64,000 bases of DNA, taken from assembly GCA_001598975.1 (NCBI GenBank), contig BBXU01000964.1, positions 1 through 64,000 of the forward strand. Direction: 5' to 3'. Of this stretch, positions 1 to 11,098 are shown one piece after another; positions within the stretch are counted from its first letter, which is position 1, and each line of letters opens with the position of its first letter. The notes below the pieces were generated by a model, which was not told the DNA's origin, ran no database searches, and saw nothing but the letters and a program-made list of their open reading frames with translations. This DNA comes from Parachlorella kessleri. Taxonomy: Eukaryota; Chlorophyta; Trebouxiophyceae; Chlorellales; Chlorellaceae. The position numbers and the translations under genes were made by a program.

Positions 1-45
1 ACCCCCCCCCCCCCCCAAAAGACACACACACCACCACACACACCC
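1..45. repeat. poly-C and CA-rich low-complexity edge
   Basis: The window opens with a run of about 15 C residues followed by CA/CCA-rich DNA. On the minus strand this is poly-G with GT repeats. It lies inside or beyond the last visible intron of the gene that runs off the left edge. Homopolymer runs like this often mark assembly weak spots, so base-level accuracy here is doubtful. Confidence 0.8.
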
Positions 46-1361
46 AGTTCACAATATCCTCTCGTTGGGCCCTTCTAGGCTGCCCTTAGACTGTACACCC
101 AAGGTCACCGGCGAGGCACAGGCCACCACTGTGTACCTGGCAACACCTGGCCGCACCTCAGGTCGACCACCCACACAGCAGCCCAGCACTTACCGAGGGC
201 ATGCCATACTGCTGGGGCCCCTTGAAGAGCACCTCAAAGGGTGGCGAGAGGAAGGCCCGTGCCGCAGCGTGGCGCCCCACCACCGTCCCACGCTCGTCGG
301 TGTACCCGTCACCCTCCTGCCCAACGCCGGCACCGCCCTGGGCCTCCAGCTGCAGGAAAGGCAGAGGCAGGCCGGACTCCAGAGTCAGGGGGGGAACCTT
401 TCTATGTTGAGTGCAAGGGGGGTGTCAGGCAGGGAGGGTGTGCAAACAGGCAGCCACGAGCCGTGTGATTACTATCAGCTTACGCGCGCGCCGCTCCTAT
501 TTGCCTCATGAACAGGATGTCATGGAAGAGAACCAGGTGCTGCCGCCCCTACATGGGCGGTTCGACAGATGCAGTGCAGCCTACACCACTGGCTAGGAGC
601 ATGCTGCCAGTGGTACCTGGGAAACCAGGCTTGCCACCAGGAGCTCCTGCTGGTAGGCCCCCGTATCAGGTCCCCCCTCTCCAGGAAGCTCCTCCACATC
701 TGCACCCAGCCAACAACCCCTTCCTTATCCGAACATTACACCCTGCACCATCCGACGACTCCTAACCAAGTGCCGGCCTGGACGCTCAGGCTGCCAGCCC
801 ACAGGCACTTGAGCAGGCGGCAGCGGTGGGCCAGTGCTCACATACATAGCCAAATTCAAGCCGCCCTCGCCACTTGGAAACCCCTTGTGCGGTCGTTGGA
901 GGGATGTGCACAGTAGCTGTCTGCCTCTGTTCACAGACATGCACCTCCAGGACAGTCCACGAGTAAGGACATCGTGCAAGGGAGCTCCTTGGCGTGCTCA
1001 CCTGAGGCAAGCCTGCGCTCCATCTCCTCCGCCACCTGGAGGAGGCTGACACCCTGCCCAGCCTCTGCACCCCCACGCTGTGCCTGCCCGGCGGCTCTGT
1101 CATCTTGCTGTGCTTGCTCGTTTGCTGCGTCCTCGTGCTGGGCCTGCTGAGCCTCCGCATCTCCGGCAGGCTGTTCCTGCTCAGCCTCCGCATCCTCACG
1201 CTGTGCTGCCTCAGCCTCATCTGCATGATGTGCCTGCTGCGACTCGCCCAGCTGCTCTTCCACCACACCTGGCTTCACCTCTCCAGCCTGCTGCTGCATG
1301 TTGCGAGCGCCTTTGCCTGCCGCAGCTGTAAGTTCAGCCGTGCCCTCATCAAGCAGTAGTA

Positions 1362-1392
<31 letters not shown>

Positions 1393-2332
1393 GAGCTGCA
1401 GGTGTGTCTGCGGTGGCATGTCTTGCATCTCATTAGACGGGTGGTTGTCCCCAGCAGGCTGCTCAGGCAGCAGTGGCTCCGGCAAAGGCTGCTCATGCTG
1501 CTGGCTGGCTGGCAGGCCTCCAAGTGCAAGTGTTCCCGCCGCCAGCTCGCCCGCTCCCTCTGCATCTTCCTCGGACATCTCTGTAGCCACGTCCGACAGG
1601 CCACCCACGGACGCTGTCTCATCGGGGGCTGCTTCCTCCCCATGCCCTTGATCTGCCTGCGCTTCGTTGGCTTCATAGAGCCCAGGATCGCTGCCTGCCA
1701 CGGACACAGCTTCCTTCAGAGCATCACCCCTTTCTCCGCCCAGCCGCGCTGTTAGAGGTGAAGGGAGGGGTGGTGGTGGTGAAGCTGCTGCTGCTGTTGC
1801 TCCTGGTGATGCAGCTGTCTGTTCTGGAGAGTCTGCAGAGAGCAAGGTGCCCTGGACATTGGCAGCACTCCCGCTGTCTCGTTCGACCGCTTGCGGCTGA
1901 ACGATAAAGCTTTCGGACAGGCCAACGCTGTGCTGCACCTGGGCCGGGGCTGCGCTGGGCACGCCTGCTGGTTCAGATGCTAACACTGGAGGAGCAGGCG
2001 TGTCGCTGCTGCCCTGGGCTCCCTGGGGTGGGCTTGCGGCACTGGCCGGGCGCGGTGACTCGTGGAGGCCCTGCTTACTGCCGTCAACTCCTTCTTCCGC
2101 TGCAGCTGGAGCTGCTATAACCTTCTGAGGTACATCATTCCTTTCCACCGACGCTGCAACCGGGTGTAGCTCTTCCTGCAGGGGTGATCAAGGGAAGGCC
2201 TACGTCGATCGGGTGTGGTCAAAAGAACTTCTCCCATCTTCATTGCTGGCCTGAACAGTAGCAGTGTACTACTAGGCACACCTCGTCGTCACTTGTGAGC
2301 AGCTCGGCTAACAGTGCATCCACGTCTGCCAT
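1..2332 (-). CDS. low-complexity protein of unknown function, 3' end outside the window
   Basis: I do not recognise this family. The model has exons 2332-2282, 2175-1002, 699-617 and 349-194, with phases 0, 1 and 0 agreeing at every junction; later exons lie beyond the left edge. The start ATG at 2332 opens a short acidic exon (MADVDALLAELL, then TSDDE). The large second exon is Ala/Glu/Gln-rich and includes a polyglutamine tract encoded by the CTG repeat at 1363-1389, then acidic EAEQ-rich sequence. Exons 3 and 4 are more ordinary and end in a block containing ERGTVVGRHAARAF and FEVLFKGPQQYGMP, which may start a folded domain. At least 488 residues are visible. The middle is probably disordered. 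Antisense open frames over the large exon are composition artefacts. The exon structure is fairly sure; the function is unknown. Confidence 0.6.
1363..1389. repeat. CTG/CAG trinucleotide repeat
   Basis: Nine CTG units on the plus strand, read as CAG on the minus strand, encode a polyglutamine tract in exon 2 of the leftmost gene. A short exonic microsatellite of this type is likely to vary in length between strains. Confidence 0.9.
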
Positions 2333-3634
2333 CAGCAGTTCCCTGTCTCAAGACAGTAAGGCATTGTAGGCGATGCCATTACTATTGAGATGAGAGACGA
2401 CCGCCCAATGCAAGCACTCCCGCTTCCACGACGAGGCGCTGGCTCCAGAACCGTGCCACCTGGCTCAGTGGGTTTGGTAGTGTGACTTTCAATCTCTTCT
2501 AGGAAGAATTGGCTGCTTGCCTGGCATTTCCAGGGGCCCAAGAGGGGTACATAGTGACCCAGGAGGCCCAGCATATAACCTTGGCCATGCCTGCCAATGC
2601 TTGTGGGGTGCATAAACTATCACCCTGCCCAGCCCACATGCGTTAACCCTGTCTACACCTAGAGACACCTGGGCACGCCTAGAAGCGCTGGCGCTGTTGG
2701 AATGACGTGCAGCGTACCCGCAGGTACCAGCAAGGCGCCAGTAGGGAAACGTTTAGTGACCGCAGTTGGGCACACCAGACCACCACGCCAGCAGCTGAGT
2801 CACCATGCATGCCTTCTGCCACACAACAGTCAGACTCACACACGGAAAACGACACTTAGGGTAAATGGGCGAGACGCCTCTTTATTCAACCTTCGAGCAA
2901 CGTTAAGCCTAACAAAAGACCAGTGGTAAGAATACCAGTAGGCAAGGCTTCTCCACACCGAATCACGAGCAAGAACACATGGAGGGTCACTGCACCAGCG
3001 AACCAGGTGCCCAAGCTGCACACCAGCAGCCCCAGGGTGGCGGCAGAATCCACCACACAATTATAAAAGGTATGAATGGAGGAAAGAAAAGAAAACACGC
3101 ACGACGCGAGGGACTTGGGAAACTGAAAGGGAGAAGGCTGCTAAACTCTAACTGCTGTGGAAAGCGCGGGAAACAATGGAGAAAAAAATAAGAACTAGCA
3201 CCACTGTTGTGATACATGCAGCCTTCGCAGGCAAACTACACAGACCAGCTCAAGCAAATCAGCCAACTTTCCTTTGGGTTGAAGGGCTCGAAGAGGCAAG
3301 AAGAGAAACAGTGCAGAAACCTGGGCATGCGAACCTGCACCTGTTCTTACGTCACACTCTTACTAGGACATAGGCTTTATTGCAACTTCCTACACAGGTG
3401 AATTGTTGCATACTTTGGAAATGTTACCACAGGCCGCCTGCCAAAGCCTGCACCCTGCTGACAGGTAGTCGCCAGGAGAGCGCACGAGTAGAAACTATAC
3501 GCATGAAGTGAACCTGAGCCCTTCACGTTGCAGCGGCAAGGGACGGTTTCGGCCGGCTCACCCACTGGCCTGTGCTCTTGGAGATGCGCCGGTCAGTTGT
3601 AAGATTCACACGGCCTCTTCAGTCTTTCCAGGGT
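2333..3634. other. intergenic spacer, no gene seen
   Basis: This 1.3-kb stretch lies between the start of the leftmost gene and the stop of the TenA gene, both on the minus strand. It should hold the promoter of the former and the 3' UTR of the latter. Both strands carry only short open frames with no recognisable domain or splice-consistent chain. AT content rises around 2850-3230, as expected for non-coding DNA here. Confidence 0.6.
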
Positions 3635-6265
3635 TCAGCAGGGCCAGCTCTGCTGATGGTAGGCCGCATCCCAGAACAGGTACTCCATTCGGCAGCCCAT
3701 CAGCATCTGCTTATGCATGGCCTCCAGCTGAACAGCACGCGGCACCAGACAGAGATGTTAGACCATGAGCACAGAGGGGCATGCACACAGTTCCAGCAGC
3801 AACACAGACTGTTGGGTGCATGCATCGCCCGCGGTCTGTTCATTCCCTGTGGACAGCTGCAAGGCAGCATTTGCACCTTTCACGCTGCTGCAAGGCTAAA
3901 AGCCCATCAAGTCGGTGGCAGCAACGAATCTATTGGAAAGGCTACACCCGTGCTCTGCGAGGACACGTACGCAATGACAGACCAGGAGCTGCTAGCAGCC
4001 GGCTGGCTTAGTCTACGCCAAGGAGTAGCCCAAAGCCAGAGAAGACCAACAGAGCAGTTCTGCATACCTGCTCCGCTGTAAGTGCCAGCGCCACCTCATC
4101 GACCATGCTCTCCACGCTCTCTATCACAGAGCTGAACTCATCGCCCGCGTACTTGTCAATCCACCGCTGATAGAGCGGGTGAGGCGAGCCTGCAGACCAC
4201 GGAACCACCTCGACTGCTTGCAACACTAGCACCGCTGCGCGACGGGCAGGGGTGTGCGAGGGAGCAGTACAGCCGACATCTGTCCACAGTCACATACACT
4301 GGGAGCCCAAGGCAACCAAGAGGCAGTAGCATGCTGCTGCAAGAGCAAGCCATGAGTGGGAGGTCGAGGGAAGCGAGCTCGCACAGCCTGCTGGGTGTGC
4401 AGAGCTGAATTGCTGGCCCTAATTGCTTCGCATGGCGCTCTGACCCACCAACAGCAGCATGTTACTTTGCTTGAAGGATGCTACCCACCCTGCACCAGGC
4501 CACCACACTCTCCCCAGCGCATCCCTCGCTTACAGAGCAGGGTGTGACCAGTGCGGCCACATGCATGCAACCACTGAGCCTGTAGCAGAATCCCACACAC
4601 CAGACCTACCCTTGTTCCTCAGGGTTTTGCCCACATGGAAGTACACCAGGAAGCACGGCAGAACGGCAGCCAGGCCTGCAGCAGGGGTGCAACTCCACAG
4701 TTGGGTTCCAGAACGTGCCTTTGTGTGTGGGCGCCTAGAACAGCACGATGCCTACGTCCAGTTTGGTCGCTGCTGCAGCCCCGCCGGTCGGTCAGGTTTT
4801 CAGAAAGGAAGTCCGACTGGCAGGTGCGGTGTGAAAGCCCTCCTCAAACATCACGACAGCTCGCCAGAGAGTGCACCCACCTTCGTGGAAGGGCCGCTCA
4901 TGGATGGTGCTCAGCAGATGTGCTGTGTAGAGCACGTTGTTGGGTGACGGTGCCGCGGCAGCCGCCTGCGCTGCCTGAGGGGCTGCAGCGCTAAGCAACT
5001 CCAGCAGTTCCTGCAAGGCACAAAAGCAGGGTAGCCACCAGACTTAGAAAGACACCAAACTACTGAAGGGAACTGTTAGAGCCACTGCAATGTGTTCCCG
5101 CATAATGCCAGGAACATGCTTACACACCTGCGCAAGCCGTGACACCCCCCAGGCAAGGCTGAACCCTCCTTCCATCCTAACATCCTCCCACCGAGTGCAA
5201 GCGCACCTCCTGCTGTACAGTGGCCGCCAGACATAAGGAAGCAATGCACAGCAGGAGGCGACCACATGCCGAGCTCATGCTGCATGCACAAACGCTGCCC
5301 ACCAGCATGTCGCAGCAGTGAACACACCTTGTGAAACGCCAGCTCCATCTGTAGGGCATCCCGGGAGCAGGCCGCAAACAGCGCTGCCCACTCTCGCCGC
5401 GGCGCCCGCCCTGACACCAGCGCCAGCGCACGGCTGTACTCCCTGAGAGGGTACAACAAGTATGAAATTCTCCAGTCAGCTACCAAAGCACTCATTACTT
5501 ATAATTCATGACCTGCCCTGATTGCTACAGCAGCCAGGCTCAGATGCGTGCTATTGCTGTGTGAGGGGGCAACCAGCAGCAGCACCACCTCCCACTGCGC
5601 ATTCAAACAAGCCCAATAGTTGCACACACCCACGCAGTAAAGCAAATGGAAATGACTCATGGATAGGCAGGCAAAGCCATAGGAGTGAAGGAAGCCACTT
5701 GTAAGTCCTGCTGCAAGAGACTCAGACTGAACTCCCGCTGAAAGTTACCTGAGGTAGAGCACGTCCTGCAGCAGAATCACACGCACCGGTCCATAAGTGC
5801 AAAACCACCACTGGCATTGCTTTTTCCTCACTATTTACAAGTGCAGTGGCCACCGATCAATCGGCTGACCAGTCCACCTGACGCTCCAGTTCTTCAGAGC
5901 AGCCGCACCTGGGCTATGTAGTACTGAAAGCAGCTCTCTGGCAGGGAACCATCTAACAAGGAAGTTAGGAACGGGTGCTGCACTATTCTGGGGAACACTG
6001 TCCGTTCTACCCGCTGCCAGAGCTCCTGGCTGAAGCGCTGCTTGGGAAAGGCAAGGGGCCCGCTGTGTCCAGTGGTCTCGACGAGCAAAGGACCTGTAGG
6101 CCAGCGAAGCGTTCAGAGCCATGGGGTATTGCCAACCTTCCGAATGGGACATGCCTCCTGCGCAAGCACCAACGTCAACGCCCGCACCACATATTGCTAA
6201 AGCTGCAATGACTATTTCCACGGCCATCACGGCTCACCATCCTCGTGATGCGACTTGTTGGGCAT
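3635..6265 (-). CDS. TenA-family thiaminase II / aminopyrimidine aminohydrolase
   Basis: TenA/THI-4 proteins hydrolyse thiamin breakdown products, such as aminomethyl- and formylamino-pyrimidines, to HMP for vitamin B1 salvage. Exons are 6265-6238, 6093-5909, 5765-5749, 5442-5328, 5010-4881, 4675-4610, 4189-4068 and 3727-3635; all phases agree and give 251 residues, close to the family's usual 220-250. Exon 3 is only 17 nt. Family blocks appear in order: RFSQELWQRVE with HPFLTSLLDGSLP (exon 2), DVLYL (exon 3), NNVLYTAHLL, LPCFLVYFHVGK, HPLYQRWIDKYAGDEF, and EYLFWDAAY then SWPC at the end. The residues matching the Bacillus subtilis catalytic set Asp44, Tyr112, Cys135, Tyr139 and Glu205 are all present (about D72, Y143, C166, Y170, E236), so this is the Cys-type TenA_C. 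No clear transit peptide is seen, which suggests a cytosolic enzyme. The 28-nt first exon is the least certain part. Confidence 0.9.
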
Positions 6266-6780
6266 GCTATCACGGTCTCCTGTAGCCAGGCCAACGGCCT
6301 CCACTGCGGTATGTTACACTCGCGATCAGTCATGCACACCCTTCCATTTTGTCAGAATCCTGGGCTCCGATGGTACTGCTGTAGGTAATGAGTCACGCCC
6401 ATGCATGCTCCAACCTGTTGTCACATGCATACCACCTGAAAACAAACGTTTTCAAGGTAGGTTAATATACCTTCAGTAGGAACACTTAGTTGACGTTCCC
6501 TGTCGCGCCTATGCATGTGCAAGCCTGAGCGACTTGTTGAAATTTGTTGAGCATTTGTCACGTTGCATTTGTCATACACATGTTTAGTAGCCAATACTGT
6601 AGGACGATCAGGCATGAAACGCGACCAAAGGAGAGGAGCAGGGGTCACACTCTGAAAGGGGTGTGGCTTGAACGGTAAGAAAGGGTTGATCGGTGTAGGT
6701 ACTTCTGGTAGCCTCCATAGGATATACAGTGCCATGGATTGATCAGCACACTTGATATGGTGGTTGCCCGTATGGTTAAT

Positions 6781-6862
6781 AGTATGGGTGGCAGGTCGTG
6801 CCAACAGGGAGTGAGGGCTGGGCTGTACTAACAAGACTGGAAGCAGAATGAGCCTGACTCAG
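6781..6862 (+). repeat. dispersed SINE-like repeat, copy 1
   Basis: Begins AGTATGGGTGGCAGG and continues through GGCTGGGCTG to GCAGAATGAGCCTGA, matching the copies at 26154, 26388 and 45462. No clear target-site duplication could be picked out around this copy. It lies in intergenic DNA upstream of the TenA gene. Confidence 0.7.
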
Positions 6863-6921
6863 TGAGTGAGTGTTGTGTCTTAGGTGAGGATGGTGTTGAT
6901 GTTCTTGTGTGTCAATGATGT

Positions 6922-6990
6922 TCTTATTTAGGGTGGCAGGCAATGCGATCAGAGAGTAGGTACCGGTATACTGGGCTGGCAGGGGTCTAT
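6922..6990 (+). repeat. dispersed repeat, divergent subfamily (left arm of an inverted pair)
   Basis: Starts around GGGTGGCAGGCAATGCG and runs to CTGGGCTGGCAGGGGTCTAT. It matches the reverse complement of 10214-10282 with few differences over about 70 bp. It also resembles the short copy at 63833-63880 and, more distantly, the main family, sharing GGGTGGCAGG, the GCGA box and CTGGGCTG. Confidence 0.75.
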
Positions 6991-7846
6991 GCAGTCTTGT
7001 GTGCCGAAGGGCATGCAGCTGCCCGGCTCCTCCCTGGCTACTGTGATTCGCCTTGCAGGACTGCAGGGCGTCACAGCGAGGAGTATCTCATATGACACCC
7101 CAGTCAGGGGGTGTCAGATCAGAACTTCGTTGTGCCGGACAACTGGAGACTGAAGCTGTGCCGCCCGCTAGTAGCATGATGAGATACCTTATAGTCCTGC
7201 AAGCGATGCGGTATGTATAGGTAACAGGCATCATTTTGGTGGGGACGCTGCCTGCTGTGCCTAAGGTGGCTCGCGCTCACTCCCACAAACCTCCGCTTAA
7301 CTCTTAAAACACACATTCACAACGGTTGTCGCTGCTTCAGGATGCAGCACTTCTTGGATATAGAAACAGGCACAGGGCTTTGCAGTAGGGGCCCACCCAG
7401 TCCCGCCCTTCGCTGCAAGGGCAGTCAAGTGGGCAGGCGAGCAGGCGGCAGCAGTGATGGCGGGGATTCACGGCCGGACCAAGGAGGAACGGGCTGCAGC
7501 AGAGTGTGCCTCTGGGTGCATGCCATCCATCTTGCAGCCTTGACGGGGCCCAGGGGGCCATGTCGCTGGCTGTTCGTGAGTGTTCCATGAGTGCCGCTGG
7601 GCATCTCACTCGTCATCATTGGGCCTGTTGCCAAGGCAGCATCATGCCTGATGCTCCCAGCGGTGGACCTGCTGCAGCCCATTGCTCCTTGGTCTGGCCG
7701 TAAATCCCCAGCTTCATCGCCACCACCTGCATGCTTCCTTTCCTGCTGCGCTTTGCGGTCAGTGCTGGGTGGGAGTTGTTTGCGGCGGAGAGCCCTGTCC
7801 CTGCCTTACTGCACGGGATGCCAGAGTTGAGGTAGGGGCTATTTCT

Positions 7847-7886
7847 GGAAAGGCTGTCTTCCCTATGGAAAGGCTGTGTTCCCTAT
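7847..7886. repeat. 20-bp tandem duplication
   Basis: Two adjacent 20-bp units beginning GGAAAGGCTGT and ending TTCCCTAT, at 7847-7866 and 7867-7886, differ by one base (C or G). The pair looks like a simple local duplication in non-coding DNA; no function is apparent. Confidence 0.85.
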
Positions 7887-10213
7887 GGTAAACAGAGCTT
7901 CGTCCTGCTCAGGGTGGGGGCCCCAGCCACCATAGCAGAACTAGCAAGCGTCCCCACCTCTCTGATGCATTCCATTTCTCCACCCCGCCCACTTGCGGTG
8001 TCATCTTGGATACCTTATCAAGGTACCAGCGGTTGGCACATCTCCCACTGTCTTCAGCTTGAGCACCCCCTCGCCCCTGGTGTAAACAACCAAGTCAGTG
8101 CCGTTCCCCCCTACCTCTCACCAATTCAAGACGCCTGCCACCGTTAACACATCGACATCAACCTCTGAGTTCTTGGCAGCCCCGCACGCAACGCTGGTTA
8201 GACAGCCCCGATTCGGCCAACATGCTGGCTCTTCACGAGTGGCGCTGGGCATCCCAATCGTCAAAAGCACTGCTTGGCCAAGATCAGGGCATCCAGGCAG
8301 TCAAGGAGCGAGGCTGCATACGGTGAGGTAGTTGCTGGCGAGGACCATGGCGAGGGACGACACTAACTCCAAGTGCATTAACGGATGGTGTGTAAAGGCA
8401 ACTAAATAGATGGGGCGCTGCGCTGAAGCGGAATACGAGGCCATGGCCGGCCAGTTCGTATGGCCGTGCTTTGCCAGGCTGGAGGCAGCATGCCAGACTC
8501 TTGCGTACCAGAACCCAAGGACTTTGGGACAACCAATCGCTATTCTAGCCCCCCTTTTGTTGTCTCTAGAGCTCCAGGGCTTGCCCAGGCAGCCCCGCAC
8601 AGGTCAAGGGGAGCAATACTGGGAAGGCAGCCTTCGTGAGACTACGGGAGTTCTGCATCATGAACAAAATCTTATTTGCCGATCAGGCTGGCAAGCAGGC
8701 CATATCCACGTACTCCCGGTCGCATTAGTAAGTGGCAGCTTTTCCCTGCTGTTCACAAACCTATTAGGCCCCCTTTAACGCACATCACATACGCTGGTGA
8801 CACCAAACACCGTGGCTCAGAGTATCTTGGCGTGCAAGACGCTGCCTGCTCGTGCTGCAGTGCTATGGCAGGGCTGCTGCCCCTGGGACTGATCTCTCCC
8901 ACCAATAGCGCTCCGGCCAAACTTGCTGACCTTGGGCTGGCGGTAGCGCTCCCAGTACACAGCCACATTGCCTTGACCTACGGTGAGATGCCTTGCGTCT
9001 GGTTTCCCGTGCCCTTGCAGTAGCAGGCTGGGCCCATGGCATGGCAAGTGCAACCGGCAGACTGCGGTAGGTCTTGTGCTGAGTTCTTTACCTTGGTAGC
9101 CGCCCGCGTGGGATTTATGAGATATGCTTGCAACAGTTGTGACTCTGCCTGCCCTGCCCTGCCTACAGTCGTTGCTGACTACGTGCCTCGGGGCCTTCAA
9201 GTGCCGGTTAGGGCAGGCATCCTGGGCATGTCTGTTCTCACATGCCTGGGGCTAACCAAGCTAGCCCTCACGGGTCCTGGCATCACCGGTGAGGTTTAAC
9301 TTTCCCAAACTGGCTGAAATGCTGATGCACCTGTCATCCAAGATTACCTGTGTGTCGATAGGGGGATAAAAGCGAAGCCTAGGCCTTTAGGCTGGCCGGA
9401 GCGTAGCTGCGTTTTCAGGGGCCATGTGTAGGCCTGGTCATGGAAAGTGCCAGGTGCCTGTCAGTGGGACTCCGCTCAAGGTCACCGCTCTGGCTTTGCA
9501 CTGCAGGCGCAATAAAGACGCTGTGGAGCAAGAAACAGCAGTGATAGCCATTGAGATTCCAAGGCAGCAGAGCAATTGTGACGGATGAAGCGGAGGACTG
9601 TACTACTTTTACGGAGCGCCCTTGGACAAGGGCAGGCACATGGTGCTTTAGTACTCTTTTGCCGGTGCCCCCACACATTCCTGGAAGCCGGGAATGAGCC
9701 TACTGCGCCTGGTAAGGCTGGTATTAGAGTGGGCTGTAAGTTGTTGAACGTTCGAATCGCTTTCCCTGGTTTGGGATGTGGTTGGCGCAGCTTGAAAGCT
9801 GCCTTCACTGTAGACTCAGTGTCCAAGAGTGTCGCAATGCCAGGGCAGGCATATAAAGGTCCGGCCGATTGAGGGGCGCACAGGCGGGTGGTGTCTTGCA
9901 GCCCAGACTTGGCTTTCTCTTGGTAGGGCTTAAATTTCCCAACCACTGCCGTAAGGCGTGGATCACAGTGATCCTTGACAGCTATCAGTCTGGCACATGC
10001 AAGGCTGTGATGTTTCAAACACCACCTGGTCGCCGATATGCACACCAAAGGTGCCAGCGCTTTGCTCTCTGCTTGCATCGGCAAAGCAAATGCATCAAAT
10101 GGCAGCATCGAAGGCTTTGGACAGGAAGTCATCAATGTTCAGGTTGGCGTCCCCATGAGCAACAGCGGTCTTGTCCTCCGGCACCTTGAGCTGACCTGCA
10201 CCACACAGCAGCA

Positions 10214-10282
10214 AATAGACCCCTGTCAGCCCAGTATACCCGTACCTCCTCTCTGATCGCATTACCTGCCACCCTAAGTAAA
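10214..10282 (-). repeat. dispersed repeat, divergent subfamily (right arm of an inverted pair)
   Basis: On the minus strand this reads GGGTGGCAGGTAATGCG and onward to CTGGGCTGACAGGGGTCTAT, nearly matching 6922-6990 in the opposite orientation. The pair brackets about 3.2 kb of DNA without a supported gene. Confidence 0.75.
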
Positions 10283-11093
10283 AAGTTCATTCCTTGCACA
10301 TGACTCGAATTGGTCAGCAATCGTTGCAAGCAGACAATCCTGCCACCTTCGCCGCTCGTCAGGCGGTGGTCCAGGGTCAGCATCGAAGCGGTTTGTTGTT
10401 GTGCGACTCACTGAGGATGGCGACGAAGTGCAACGTAGACGATACACACACGGACTGGAGTCCACTGGTACCAGGTAGGTGGGATACCTGGTCTTGCCAG
10501 GGCTAACGCTGTGCCATCCCACCTGCTGACCAGGCTCCATACGAAACCACACTGCCCTCAAGCAGCATGCCCACAAGGCAGGGTGACTATCCAATTTGCG
10601 TGCATTGCGTTCCTCATTGCGGCATTATACTGCCACAGCAGCCTTTGAGGTTCCCCTGCCGTGTAAAAACGCTCAGCATGCCAAGCATGCCTGGCCAGGG
10701 CGACCGTGTACGACGCACCTGTAGATGCCTTGCAGTCTATTGTCATCTCGAAAGGTGCCTCCCCAGTCAGCTGGGCGGCACAGTCCAGCAGCCAGGCAAC
10801 ACAGTCTTGCAGGCCCTCCTCGAAATCCGACTGCAACATGCAGAATGGCAGATGCCCTAGGTTATAAGTACATCCTGGCTCATGCTTGTTACCTCCATCT
10901 GGGGGACTTACGGCAACATAATCAAGTGGCGGTGTGCTCTTCGACGCGACTGGATTAGATATGAGGGGGAAAGCAGTCACGCCCTGCTGAGCGCCTAGGG
11001 ACATACAGCACCCATCATGTGGCGTTCCCTCAAACCCTACCATGCCCGATTGACCCTCCAAATCTCATCTGATGAACCACCCGCCTTCTCATC

Positions 11094-11098
11094 TTACA
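11094..11098 (-). terminator. candidate TGTAA polyadenylation signal
   Basis: TGTAA, the usual green-algal polyadenylation element, overlaps the TAA stop of the SAC3A model. It supports ending the last exon here rather than splicing further, though signals normally lie some way into the 3' UTR. Confidence 0.3.

Larger units (their letters stand above)
6266..11093. other. gene-poor 4.8-kb region with repeat copies
   Basis: No supported gene. The stretch holds two plus-strand copies of the dispersed repeat (6781-6862 and 6922-6990), an inverted copy at 10214-10282, and a 20-bp tandem duplication at 7847-7886. Open frames of 60-217 codons occur on both strands (longest 9482-10135, minus), but none shows a recognisable domain, and none chains through splice sites. 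The minus frame at 10558-11061 lies just 3' of the SAC3A gene and could be decayed coding DNA. The left end includes the TenA promoter; the right end includes the SAC3A 3' flank. Degenerate transposon or pseudogene sequence is the likeliest content. Confidence 0.5.

Noticed and set aside
9725..9775. GTTCGAATC string resembling a tRNA T-loop
   Set aside because: The flanking bases do not form a T stem and no acceptor stem or anticodon arm can be drawn.
9482..10135. 217-codon minus-strand open frame
   Set aside because: No domain, no plausible start context, no splice-linked neighbours, and composition like the surrounding non-coding DNA; it may be relic sequence but cannot be called a gene.
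10558..11061. 167-codon minus-strand open frame just 3' of the SAC3A gene
   Set aside because: Considered as a further SAC3A exon, but no family match was found and the stop with TGTAA at 11094 lies before it. A decayed fragment remains possible.
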